Shown in pieces: positions 1-11,388 of a DNA stretch of 64,000 bases. The position numbers were made by a program, and so were the translations under genes. Every line of letters starts with the position of its first letter. Position 1 is the stretch's first letter. The notes under the pieces are model-generated. The model saw only the letters and a list, made by a program, of their open reading frames with translations, was not told the origin of the DNA and did not search any database. The DNA lies in the NCBI GenBank assembly GCA_002946415.1, contig NJPS01000060.1:59347-123346 (forward strand), read 5' to 3'. This DNA comes from Rutstroemia sp. NJR-2017a BVV2 (lineage: Eukaryota; Ascomycota; Leotiomycetes; Helotiales; Rutstroemiaceae).

Positions 1-361
1 CCCAGAAAATAACAGTAACCAGAAAAGAAAATAGCAAAAGCAATCCAATAGGGCAGCATAGGAAGGTGTACCAAGTTATAGACCAGTTTAGTTATCATCA
101 GCCTGATACCCTTTGTAGGGGAATATATCCATTTTGTTCCTTGCATTTACTTTACCTTTTCGCTTTTTGGCTTTCGGGCTATCATGCCACCTCATGATAA
201 ATATGTAACTTGTGATGTGGAAGAATGAGATGTTATGAATTTCTTAACTATCCATGGTTCTTGATATACCGAGGCCACAATCGCCGATGATCATAAATCC
301 AGCCCGACAACAGACACGTCCATAATCTCCTCTCCCCTCATCAAACACCCCTACTATTCTC

Positions 362-1811
362 TCACTTCCTCCCCACCAAAAACGGACACCCATTCCCCCT
401 CTCCCTTTCCAACCTCCCCTCCCACTCCTTCATCTCCTCCAAGCCCTTTCCTTTCCTCCTCTCCGGCCCCACCTCCTCCAACAAGTACCCCTCGGGCACC
501 CACCTCGCCACCCTCCCATCCGGCACAAACCCCCCCGCCAACCACGTCACCCACGCCATCGGCCCCCATCTGCTCCACACCGTCGGCTTATTATAATACG
601 GATGCACCAAATACCCCGTCGTATTGTACCTCCCCTGTTCATTCGCCTCATCCCCTATCTCCCTCACCCGCATAAACCCCGGTCTTGGCAACGCCACGTA
701 CCTAAGCAGGAATTTCCGCACTCCAAATATCCACCTCGTGATGGTCGTCGCCAGCGCCGACGGCTCCGGATACATCATTGCGGCGCGGAGATGCGCGCCC
801 ATGAGCACACCGACGACTTGTCGTGCGAACGGGAGCGCAAAACTAGGAACGTAGAACAGCAGCATGGGGACCAGGGCATCAGCCGTTTGCTTATTGCTGA
901 GTTCCGGGACCATGGATTTCCGCTCGTAGTCCGCAGCCCAGGACTTGATGTCCTCGTAGAATTCCAGGCCGTCGGTCCAGCGGCCGGCGCGCGGGAGCGC
1001 CGCATACGAGATGTCCATGGCGTCGCCGATGGATTTCCAGAAGGTAGCCATGGCGCAGATTTCGGTGGAGGTGAGGGAGCGCCATTCGTAGGTGTTGATG
1101 AAGGTGATGGGCTCGGTGATGAAGACGCTGAGAGTGTAGAGGAGGTCGGGTTGGGTGATTTGGTGGGCTTTTTGGTAGGGTGCGTGGATGGTGTTCATAC
1201 GGGCGATGGCTTTAAGGACGCGGGGGTGGGTGGGGTGGAAGGATGTGAATCTGGGAGGGGGTTCGTTAATGTTTGTTTGAATATGAGATATTGGAGAGAT
1301 TGCGAGTTCATGATCACATGGGAAGCTTTGGGTGAAAAAGATAGCAAGACATACTCTCCTATCAACACAGTCGTATCAGCATAGCGCTTGCTCGCCGTCT
1401 CCTTACTACTAAACTGCTTCGTGTCCACCAAAAGCTTCGATATCGTCGGAATCCCATAAGTCTGAAGAGAATCCCACCAGATTAGCACAAGCACCCCGTA
1501 ACGGCCCGACCCGCCATCGTCACACTCACCTTGAAAAGAGCAAATTGCAAACTACTCAAGAAGACCTTAGGAAACTCCAGCTCGGCGAGGAAAGAAAGGA
1601 TTTTCTGCGCATCTTCGTTGGTCATTCCTTTCAGGCTTGCGCGATCCGTGTAGCCTAGCTTTTTGGCGAGGGAGTTGCCACGTGAGTAGCGGAGGAGGCG
1701 GACGAGGAGGAGGTAGGATAGGAGGAGGAGGATGCTGGAGGCGGGGGAGAAGATCGAGGAACTTGATACCGGCGGGGTGGGAGAGGAAGAGGAGGATACA
1801 TTTTGGGACAT
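362..1811 (-). CDS. mpaB-like ER-bound oxygenase (DUF2236 family)
   Basis: I read three exons: 1811-1530, 1461-1355 and 1250-362, giving 425 residues. The 68-bp and 104-bp introns have clean GTGAGT and GTATGT donors, and the joins keep the frame. The start is the ATG at 1811; in-frame non-ATG codons upstream are not needed. Residues about 15-35 form one hydrophobic anchor segment (SSILLLLSYLLLVRLL), followed by a basic stretch. The core matches the MpaB/DUF2236 family, with motifs such as RMNTIHAPY, LYTLSVFITEPI, FWKSIGDAMDI and YLVHPYYNKPT. MpaB itself cleaves a farnesyl side chain in mycophenolic acid synthesis, but most fungal homologues have unknown substrates, so I infer only a membrane-bound haem-type oxygenase. 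No biosynthetic neighbour is present. Family assignment is confident; the substrate is unknown. Confidence 0.82.
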
Positions 1812-3135
1812 GATGTGGACGTTGGTGATCCCAAGGTGGGACACGGAAATGTCAAATCAAATCAGGCGTTCTTGTTCGTCTTTGTTCGACTGAATCAATT
1901 GCAGCTCAACTCAACATAGGACCGAAATGTCCAAAACCTCAATAATAAAGAGGATGTCAGTAGGTTAGATATTGCTGAACCTCTGCCTTTTACGAATCCA
2001 AGAGAACACCGCGAGCTACGAACCCGATGTTGCGGGGTGCAAGCTCGCCGATCATACTATGTGCTTGGCATAAAGTTTTCTGCTACGCACATGTAACCTT
2101 ACACTTCACACAGCACCCAATGTGACAGCACAGCACAGCACAGCACAGCACAGAAAACACTAACATAGACCAACGTTCTATTTTCGGGAAAACGTCCCTT
2201 TTTTTGTCCTCATAATATCTTATCCGTATCAGACAGACAGCTATCTTTTCAACAGCAACTCCAGGAAAGCACGAGTTGAATCGTACACAAACTACTGATG
2301 ATAAAGCCAGACTGCCATGTAAAGAAAGGTAACACTAAGCACATGATGACGAAGCACATCTCACTTGCAGATATCTGTCAAGTCCATCAATTCTCAACCA
2401 AAAACTGACAGCCGCAGTAATGCCGGTCATATTCCAGTGTCCGCAACTCGGTACTTTGCGTGCAGACAGCCGAAGAGATCAACGCGAACGGACATTTGAT
2501 ACAGTAACAGAATAGGTATACAGAGCGGAAGCCTCTCCGTGATTCGCGAGGCAGTGAGCTAGATTTCGGGAGGAATGGTTCTGGTTGGGTTTAGAGTAGC
2601 TCCAGTAGGATTTCACTAAGATATTCTATTCGTCTTACATGCTCTAGTGCTGCTGCTACTGATGGACCCCAGAATTAGCAAGGTCGACGGTGGTTTACTT
2701 GGGGGTAACCTTTGCGAAAGCTCTTTGGGGATTGGAGACAACACGTCTATTTGAACGCCGCCATCCTTTGGATCCATACGAATGATAGTAGACAGTTTGT
2801 GCTGCCGGCCGGTATTCCCCTCCTAGTATCGGTTTCACTCCAAGTCAGACAAACGCGCACAAGGAACCCCGTGAGAAAAAGTAGCAAGAACCCAAGCCTT
2901 CACAATCTCCAGAAGGAATAAATTATATGATATCCAACTACATAACTACTGTATCTAAAGTAAGATCTCTTTTCCAAGACATCATCCCATGACCAATCGA
3001 TATAATTAGAGCGACCGTGATTTTTAGATCTACCACCCAATGCAAACTCTGCAAACGCTCAAATTGGTTCATCATTTCGTATCATATCTTCATTAAATCC
3101 GTCTCGATTTCATTGACTAGAGACAGCACAACTCC
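1812..3135. other. gene-free interval between two minus-strand genes
   Basis: No reading frame here resembles a known protein. The part next to 1811 should hold the promoter and 5' leader of the mpaB-like gene; the part next to 3135 should hold the 3' end of the following gene. The only clear structure is a short CAGCA pentamer array. Confidence 0.6.
2126..2153. repeat. CAGCA pentanucleotide microsatellite
   Basis: Five and a half perfect copies of CAGCA lie upstream of the mpaB-like gene. Confidence 0.9.
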
Positions 3136-4231
3136 TCATTCAGCCCCCTTTGCACTCAACGCCACGTCTTGCGTCGCGAAGCTAAAAGGGCTCTTGGTCA
3201 TTTCGGGACTCCGCGGACTCATCTTCACCGCGAAGAGCTCGTCTTCGGTTTCGTCGGATACTTTGGAGGGGACGTGGCCACTGGCGACGGCGTTGAGGGA
3301 GGTCATGCCGTGGCGAGCGATGTTGTGGCCGGGTGGGTTTTGGGCTACGACTCGTGATGGACGTGAGGTTCCGCCGTGGAATAGAGAGAACGAGGATACG
3401 GCAACATCGCCCTGTTCTGGAGATAAGGGATTCGAATGTATTTCCAGCTTCGGTTCTGTGATTTATTTAGTCAGTCAGTCACTGCTGTAGAGAGAGTGAA
3501 CTCAGGTATGACAAACCAGAAGGAGAGCTTAGTTCCGCAGCGCTAGTACCCAATTTCAGTCCCTTAAGTTTCTCAGATAACCGGCCCCCACTAGGACTTT
3601 TGGGACTGGTCGGCGTCGTGATACTTGACATGTCGGGAACCGTTTTTGCACCTACGCCAAAGTTCTCCTCGATCCATTGTTTCTCTTGCATGGCCATCTC
3701 CAAGCCGATTCCCTCCCCGTTTGTCTTCATCTCCGCCTCGATTTCCTTCTGTAAAACCGATATCCGCTTCTTCGCCCATATTGTATGCAGTACTCCTTTC
3801 CTCCCGGCTTGTCTCGCGGTCAGGCCTAGCTCGGGCGGGAATATCGCTGGTAAGGGATTCGTTTGCATGGTCTTGCCGCCTCTTTGTGATAGCTTCACAA
3901 TCCGCGGTATACTAGCTCCGGGAGCCAGTAGGAAGTAAAGTCGATGGAGTTTCCCCTCCGCGCCGTCGCGTGCTGACAACACCGTTGTTTTCCCTTCCCA
4001 CGAGACCTCCCAGTCTCCCATGTTCTTTGCGCCATCTGTTCCTTCTTCCTCGTCTTCCCATTCTACCATTAGAATTTTGGTCCCTTCATTTCCCCGGCCA
4101 GACTCAAATTCGAAGCGTGCAAGGGCCGTGGAAGATGATAACGCGGGTGCTAGTTCCGCATCGGAGGAAGCTGGTAACGGCACGCTATCCGGCTCGAAGT
4201 GTAGTCGAGGAGAAGACGTCGAGACTGCCAT
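3136..4231 (-). CDS. conserved fungal protein of unknown function, 344 aa
   Basis: Two exons, 4231-3517 and 3455-3136, joined across a 61-bp intron with donor GTTTGT, branch CTGACTGACTAA and acceptor CACAG. The start is the ATG at 4231. No signal peptide or membrane segment is visible. Residues about 1-110 look like a compact beta-rich domain (ARFEFESG, KILMVEWEDE, WEVSWEGKTTVLSARD, LYFLLAPGASIPRIVKL). Next comes a proline motif (NPLPAIFPPELG), then a charged probable helix (VLHTIWAKKRISVLQKEIEAEM, shown in part). The last 130 residues are serine/proline-rich and probably disordered. I believe related proteins occur across Pezizomycotina, but I cannot name a function. The pattern suggests a soluble protein with a folded N-terminus and a regulated tail. 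Confidence 0.75.
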
Positions 4232-5380
4232 TTTCGGTGTGACGGGAATCTTGTGAGGTCTATCGTACGGGAGAGAGCTTGGGAAGCTTCAGGTAGTAGT
4301 TGATCGTCAGCCCATGCGAGATCCCGGATGAATCAAAGTAAAATTACACACAACGTGATCCGCGTCTCGGATGTTTTATCCAGAGCTGCGTGGAATATCC
4401 CTCTTTCGGGGGTTAAAGGTGGAGACAATAATGTAGTATCTGATTGCCAGCTCTTTCTACGATGAAGGGGTGTGTGCCGCGCGGTGGTATTTCAATGTGG
4501 CGCAGTCCAGAGGTAAAATGGACAACTTCATGAAGAGGGGTTCAAAGTGGGGAAGAAGATAGGTAGAGGTAGATAGTGGTAGATGGATTTGGTGAAAGAG
4601 TGAAAGAGAGATCAAGAGTGAAAGAGAGAGGATATGTATGTGACTTACTTTTACTCTTCGTCCTGTTTCTTTATGGGTAGATGGGTTGCCCTCTGTTGGT
4701 CTCCAGCCGTGTTGGCTTCTGAGTATCGCAGCGTCCTGGGGGACGTCCTTAGTGAGTATAAGTATATCGGACTATCTCCATGTAACATGAAGATGGGAGA
4801 TGGGAGAAGATGATATATTAGCTAGCCAATAACACAACTATTTCATACTCTCTTTGGACGCCCCTTAGACAATCAGGTAAGAAATTGACTTCACGGAGCG
4901 TAATCGAGCTCAACATCGTATCAAATGAAGGGGTTTGGCCAAGAGATCAAAGTTGCAGGGAAGAAAACGAAAAATTGAATTGAACCTTTTCATTCTGCTC
5001 GAGACCAGCGTGCTATTCCCCTTCAAGGGCCTGTTCAAGTCTTCATCCAGTCCTATTCGATGGTGTGATAGATAATGGAACACTGGTGGGTGGTTGGATG
5101 GTTGGATGGTTGGTTTATGAAATCGCTGGAATCGCTGAAATCCGCTCCAAATAGCAACGCAATATGCATAATATCACGCTAAATAGATTAGATTTATGCA
5201 CAATTGGGTCTCGAAAAGGGTCTCGAAAAGGGTCAGCCATCCAGTCGGGATTCTATTTGGGGAATAGCCAGAATGTCCTACTCTGTAAGTGTGTTTACCA
5301 TGCTTTTATACCTTGCGTGCTCTTACCAATGAACTGACTCTTGCTGACTGGTGTTGTCCTTTTGTGTTACCTTGCAGCTA

Positions 5381-5540
5381 CTTGCACCACCTTGCACCAC
5401 CTTGCACCACCTTGCACCACCTTGCACCACCTTGCACCACCTTGCACCACCTTGCACCACCTTGCACCACCTTGCACCACCTTGCACCACCTTGCACCAC
5501 CTTGCACCACCTTGCACCACCTTGCACCACCTTGCACCAC
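5381..5540. repeat. 10-bp minisatellite, 16 perfect copies
   Basis: The unit CTTGCACCAC is repeated 16 times without a single change, preceded by the partial unit CTTGCAGCTA. The array is open in several frames because 10 is not a multiple of 3, so the apparent proteins over it (CTTLHHLAPP and its reverse WCKVVQGGAR) are artefacts. Perfect identity suggests recent expansion. Confidence 0.95.
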
Positions 5541-5755
5541 CTAGCTGCATGTTTCTTTCCACCCAGTCTGTTGCCTTCCAGCTTTGCTCGTCGACACGAT
5601 GAATGTCTACCTATCGTCTATCCATACCGGCGAGCGTGGAGCTGGCAGCTGGAATCCGGACATCGTCGAAAGCCACGCCGTCTTTGAAACCCTCACAGCC
5701 GGAGTTAATAGCAAATCATGTTCGGCCATAATCGGAGCGGGTGTCAGCCCCGGAA

Positions 5756-5792
5756 TTTCCATTTCCATTCCATTTCCATTCCATTTCCATCC
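5756..5792. repeat. ATTCCATTTCC short tandem array
   Basis: About three copies of an 11-bp unit made of TTCCAT words. Confidence 0.85.
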
Positions 5793-7527
5793 TCATGTCT
5801 CGGAACCTCATTCCTATCATTGGACAATTATCCGGGAAAGCATCAGCGAAAGCGTGGTACAGCGGGGTAATTTTCGGAAAGCGCCGCTCCTCAAAAGGCA
5901 ACACATTTGCGATTGATTTATGCACAATTCATTAGAAATTGCTGATGGTTTGATGCAGGGCTTCTTAGAGCACTCTACACCGGCACGAGACTCGCTGTTC
6001 CGATGCACATATCACTGGCGCTGATGCGACATCTTATTAACCTCTATACTAAGCCTATAAATTCCAGGCACCGAGTCTATTCTATCTTTCTGTCTCTGGA
6101 GACCTCGCAGATTCAGTTCTGAAAGTTCTAATATCATAGCCAGGCAACACCATTCGCATCTTGCCTTTGTTCGTTAATTGGTGTTGGTGCCGGTGCTGTG
6201 ATGATTTCGTTACGGACAGCCCTCTTCAACAGAGACGGAGGATGATCAGCTTTTCCGTTCGGCTTGAGCGAGGAAACTACTGTTGCACTCAAAGAAACGC
6301 TTCGGTCTAGAACCATGCCGCTGCGGATGATGCAGGTACATTGGTAGCCTTAGGATGTCTGAGCTCCAATTCGGCAGTCGAGGGCCTGCTACATTGGAAG
6401 CTCCACCCAGGAATGCAACAGCTATGTTGCCGTATTATTGCGCTAGGCGCAGGATCTATTCACCTTTGATATCTTCATGGATAAAGTCTCTAAAGAATTC
6501 CGACGACGAGAGGCTGCCAGGAGTATTCACGTACAAGATTTCCACAACTACCGCACGTACAAGATAGGAAAGCGAAGTCGCTGCATTCGCATACGCGCGT
6601 ACACGTGCCAAACGCATATCATTGCCCAAATCGCATACAGTTCCAGCCAGAAGTTGGTTCCCAGTAAGATAAGACAGATGTTTTCAGCTGCTTACACCAT
6701 GACTGCAGAGCATGCTAGAGCTTACCAAGAATAGTATGCACAGTATCTTCACCGCTAGTTATTTACATCAGCCATACTAGAGTTGTTGATGGCGTCTATT
6801 TTACCTCCTTTTGACGCAGGCGCAATCCTTCCCAGGCAGAACTTTTTTGTATGTGGCTCAACGCGTTGGTTTTGGTGAGCATACCACAATGTTGACAGTA
6901 CGCTCGGTGATGTACTGAAACTCGGGAGGTTACATTGATTAATATCTCGGGGACCTCGATGATACTGTCAGTCATGTCATATGCTTCGGCTGGATGAGTT
7001 GAGGAGAAGCTAAGCCGACGATGACATGATGCATGTGATTTCTGATGACAGTGATGTCGAACCACCAATGTTCTCTGACACAAGCCATAATATAGGTTAG
7101 GGATAAGCATGTGTCATGATCGTTTCAAAGGGACCATTGCTATTAGTATTGAATCAGTGACATCCGGCAATCAATTCCTACCTAATGTCGCCCTCACAGT
7201 TATAGACGTAACACGGAAGACTAGTGACCCATTATCCTCGAATACAACCGGTCAGATAAAGAGCCAGTAAAAGAAATCGTTCGCAAAGGACTGGGTGCCA
7301 TAGATGCTGGAGGCTCAATATGCTCTGCGAAACCTAAGTACTCGAATCGAGGAGCGAGTCCGGCAGAAAGGTAGGTTTGATGATACCACGAATACTGTGA
7401 TAGGTTGACTCGAGATGATGCACATATCCAACCACTAACATTCAAAGTAGAATCTGCGCAGTCGCCCATTATCATTTCCACTACTATACCGTCCACCATC
7501 CCGAAGAATCTCTATTACCTATCACTT

Positions 7528-7561
7528 CCTCCTAGTGTGAGATTACTCCTAGTGTGAGATC
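7528..7561. repeat. 17-bp tandem duplication
   Basis: Two adjacent copies of TCCTAGTGTGAGATTAC, with a small change at the end of the second. Confidence 0.8.
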
Positions 7562-8279
7562 AGACCAGATATATACCATAATAATCACTCCAAGAGAGTA
7601 GCGCCCCTTTTGGTTTTCACACCTAGACTCCATTCAAAACAATCCCTCATTCCAGATCCTCAAAGCTATATTCTCAGCATCACCTCCTATACAAAACCCA
7701 AACTCTCACACATCCCAGACCACAAAGATTCCCACAACATACAGAGGTAGATACCATCCCTTTTACCGAGCACACCCAAGAAACCCCATTCACACACCAA
7801 CGTACAAGTTCAATATTACCCCACCATTTCAAGACACCTACCCCGCCTTGGTCCAACCACCAATGTACAAGTACGCACCACTTAGTAACCACTGACTACA
7901 CCCGATCTAGCAACCCTTAAGCAGAAACGGAATGTGTCCCGCTGGACGGGTGTATGGAAATCAAAGATCCAAGTACAGTAGCAGAGATAGCTCATATGCA
8001 TCTAATCTAGTCCCGTCCCTTTATCCCGTGATCCACGGCAGGACCGTCGAGCTGCGGCGGCATTATAAATTGTCCCCGACTTGCAAGAACTGATGGCCTT
8101 TGGTCTACAGCAGACACAGAAAAGTCGCCGATTAAACCACGATAACATAGCTGGTGTGTGGGTGACTTGGCAGTCCAGTCAGCTAGTTGCATTGCTAGTG
8201 GTGTGGGATATCGTGGTATGCTCGACGCATATAGTTATCGATCATTAACTTAGACGTTGTACGGCTTTTTTATTTTCAT

Positions 8280-8288
8280 TATATATAT
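8280..8288 (+). promoter_or_regulatory. candidate TATA box of the GMC oxidoreductase gene
   Basis: TATATATAT lies about 80 bases upstream of the ATG at 8370, a usual distance for a fungal core promoter with a short leader. The call rests on position and sequence only. Confidence 0.4.
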
Positions 8289-8369
8289 CAAACCTGCATT
8301 CGCAAGGAAAAAGGATTTCGCTTGTTTCTTATTGAATCAACATTCATACACAACACCTCGCCCATCACA

Positions 8370-11300
8370 ATGTCTTCCACTTCCAACCCCAAAGAAGAAT
8401 ACGACTTCATAATCGTAGGCGGTAACACACCCCCTTCCCATCTCAAGCCCCCAAGACTAAACTAACCCCCCCTCCAGCCGGTCCCTCAGGCCTCGCCCTC
8501 GCCACCCGTCTCAGCGCAACTGCCTCTTCCCCACACGTTCTCCTCCTCGAAGCCGGCGGTCCCAACACCGACGCCGCGTATCTTGTTCCCTCGGAACGCT
8601 TCACGTTATTTGCTAGCGAGCCGTCGCTGAATTGGGGATATAAGACTGAACCACAGAGGCATTTGAAGGGTCAGGAAATCGATTATTCGAGAGGGAGGGG
8701 TGTGGGTGGTAGTGAGTAATTTGTCTTTTTCGATTCCTTTTGCTGTCTTTTTCTGAAATGGGGAGAAGTCTCTTCCTGTTGTGTTAATAAAAGGGGAGAG
8801 GAGCATGAATGAATGAATGCAAAGTAAAACTCGATCATACAACTCAAAAGCTAAACATAACCCAACAGGCACAGCGATAAACTTCAGCTGCTGGGTCGTA
8901 GGCGGAGCAGACGACTATGATTTTTGGGCTGAGAAAGTAAAGGATGATGCGTGGTCGTGGAAGAATGTTAAAGAGAGACTCAAGAAGATTGAGGCGTATC
9001 ATGATGAGATACCTGATGAGTATCGGGAATGGGTTAACCCTAAACCTGAGGGTATGTGGTTTCTTTCCTCAGTGCTTGTTGTTTTTATGTGTTTTATTGT
9101 GCTTTTTCTGTTACGGGATTTCCTACTCTGGGGAAGTTTAATGAAGGGAGATATTTTCATGTGTTTCTTCGCTGTTACATACGATCTCTTTCTCCAAGCT
9201 ATGAAGTATCTATCTTGGAAGAGGGCAGCGGTAGAAGATACGGTTTTCATCCATATACCCTCTTTCTTCCCTTACTTCATATTTCCCCACGCCTCGTCTG
9301 TCTTTAACCCCTATCCTCCCCCAATCTATCTCCTCCCACAAACCTCGATCTCAAGGTTTTCAACCCGCACCCCTTTTCCCCTCACCCCACCAACTATACT
9401 TCAATTCGACCACCCTTCTAACGCCTCCCCAGACCACGGAACCACGGGCCCCCTCCCCCTCTCTTACGCCCCCACCTGGGAAAAAAATCTCCCCGACATC
9501 TTCCGCGCCGCCCACCAAACCTCCCTCCCCCTCAACCCCGACATCAACTCCGGCAATCCCATCGGCATGGGCATGGGCGCCTCCACCATGTACTCCGGGC
9601 TGCGCACCACCGCCCAATCGTACCTCTCCCTCGCAGGCCCCAACCTCCATCTCAAAACCGACTCCCCCGTCGCTCGTATCATCTTCTCTCCCCCCGGCGA
9701 AGACTCCTCCCAAAAACCCAAAGCCATCGGCGTAAGCACCATATCCGGCGTCTCATACTATGCCAAAAACTCCGTCATCCTCAGCGCCGGCGCCCTCAAC
9801 ACCCCTCAAATTCTTCTCCTCTCCGGCCTCGGCCCCGCAGACGAACTCAGCAAACACTCCATCCCGCTCATCCGGTCCCTCCCGCACATCGGGCGCAACC
9901 TCCAAGACCACTGTTTCAGCACCGCGACGCTGCTGTTAAAAGAAGGCTACAACGAGCGGATGAAGTTCGAGACGGACGAGGAGATGAAGCAGCAGGCGAA
10001 AAAGCAGTATGAGGAGGGGAGAGGAGGAAAATTCGCGGAGATATATTGTGGAGTTCCGATGGGGTTTTTTAAGAGTGAGGAGGTTTTGAGGTCGGAGGAG
10101 TTTGGGGGGTTGAGTGGGGAGATGAAGGGGTTTTTGAGGAAGGAGAGGGTGCCAAGCTTTGAGATCTGCACGGTGTGTTCTGTCTTTTTCCTTTCTCTTC
10201 CCCCGTCTTTTACCCCTCCCCCCTCCAGTCCACATTTCTCCCCCTTATAATTCCTCTCGGTTCAAAACTAACCCTCCCCCAGCACGTCCCCCCTCTCTAC
10301 ACCCACCCCCACACGCTCCTCCCCACGGACTCCTACATCACAGCCCTTTGCTTCGTAATGAACCCACAATCGCGCGGACACATCACCCTTCGCTCATCCA
10401 ACCCGTCCGACGCCCCCATTATCGACCCGAATCTGCTTAGCCATCCGTACGATCGTCGTGTTATGATCGAGGCGATGAGGACGACGTTGAGATTGTTGGA
10501 TGCCCCGGTTTTTGATGAGAGTAGAGTGAAGATGATTGGGGTTCCGGAGGGGAGAGGGAAGGAGGAGATTTGGGTGAGTGGATTTTCTTTCTTTTGGGGA
10601 GGTGTTTCATCCCCGCTGCTCCCCCTTTTCCCGGTTTCTTTCCTCCTGCAGTCTGTTGACTTGCTTCAACTTCTGTCCACCTGCTTACCAACTCACTCCT
10701 CTTCCCTTAACCCACCTCTTCTCCTTCCCTGCCCAACCTCCCCAAACCCCAACCCCCCATCAACACCAACAACTAACCCCCCTCCCCTCAACAGGAACAC
10801 GTCTCCTCCGACCTCTTCAGCAGCTGGCACATGTGCGGTACGGTAAAGATGGGTGCCGACAACGACCCCGAGACGTCGTGTGTGGATACGCAGTTCCGGG
10901 TTCACGGCGTGCAGGGACTGAGGGTGGCGGATATGAGTGTTTGTCCGTTGTTGCCGAGGTGAGTGCCTTTTTTATTTTCCTTTTGAGTTTTGTTTGATTT
11001 GGGGATGGTGGAAGGGAAGGTAGGTGGGTGGGTAGGGGAATGCGCTGGTCTGCTCTGCTCTGCAGTTCAAGACACCAAGACAGCAAAACAAAACGACACA
11101 AGCTGTCAGGATATAAAGCAGTAAAGAAAAGCCGAAAGAAGGGTACAGAGCAGAGCAGAAACCAAGCGAATATCTATAATAGAGTAGAGAGGAAGAAGAA
11201 GAAGCACAAGAAGAAAAATACCCCCTCCCCCTCACCAGAAAGAAAAACAAAACCCAGGAGAGAAAGAAAGAAATGAAACAAATTAAAGAGAAATCAACTA

Positions 11301-11388
11301 ACTAGCGATTAGTAACCACACCCAATCAACCGCCTACCTAGTAGGAGAAACGGCTGCGGAGAAGATTATTACGGAGTTTGGGCTGTGA
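8370..11388 (+). CDS. GMC-family FAD oxidoreductase (choline dehydrogenase/alcohol oxidase type)
   Basis: Seven exons: 8370-8421, 8478-8711, 8869-9051, 9433-10172, 10283-10573, 10795-10958 and 11313-11388. All phases agree and give 579 residues, normal for the family. The FAD-binding turn GAGPSG is at residues 17-22, split by the first intron. The second GMC signature region reads RGRGVGGSTAINF. A later signature is GALNTPQILLLSGLGP. The catalytic His is in SSWHMCGTVKMG (His512), and the partner is the Asn-His pair near residue 556 (PSNHTQSTAY). GMC enzymes oxidise alcohols or sugars with FAD; the substrate cannot be told from sequence. No signal peptide is seen, so it is probably intracellular. 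Introns 3 (381 bp) and 6 (354 bp) are unusually long, and intron 3 is stop-free in frame. Exon joins were inferred by eye. Confidence 0.85.
9052..9432 (+). other. in-frame, stop-free intron 3 of the GMC gene (possible exitron)
   Basis: The donor GTATGT at 9052 and acceptor CCCCAG ending at 9432 restore the family sequence PKPE-DHGTTGP, and a CTAAC branch lies just before the acceptor. The segment is 381 bp, exactly 127 codons, with no in-frame stop. If kept in the mRNA it would insert 127 residues, starting with a strongly hydrophobic stretch (MWFLSSVLVVFMCFIVLFLL). Confidence 0.7.

Larger units (their letters stand above)
4232..8369. other. 4.1-kb gene-free interval with satellites
   Basis: Reading frames here are short, start at unlikely codons and resemble nothing I know. 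The interval contains a 10-bp minisatellite, a TTCCAT-rich array and a small tandem duplication (listed separately). It should also hold the promoters of the unknown gene on the left and the GMC oxidoreductase on the right. A non-coding RNA or a many-exon gene cannot be excluded by eye. Confidence 0.5.

Noticed and set aside
5381..5540. CRISPR-like array
   Set aside because: The units are adjacent with no spacers and the genome is eukaryotic.
5323..5687. Repeat proteins over the 10-bp minisatellite in several frames on both strands
   Set aside because: A 10-bp unit without stops opens frames automatically; no start context, splice sites or family resemblance support a gene.
8817..10250. A single 477-codon membrane protein over the GMC locus
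   Set aside because: It merges two true exons with a stop-free intron; the spliced joins restore continuous GMC family sequence on both sides.
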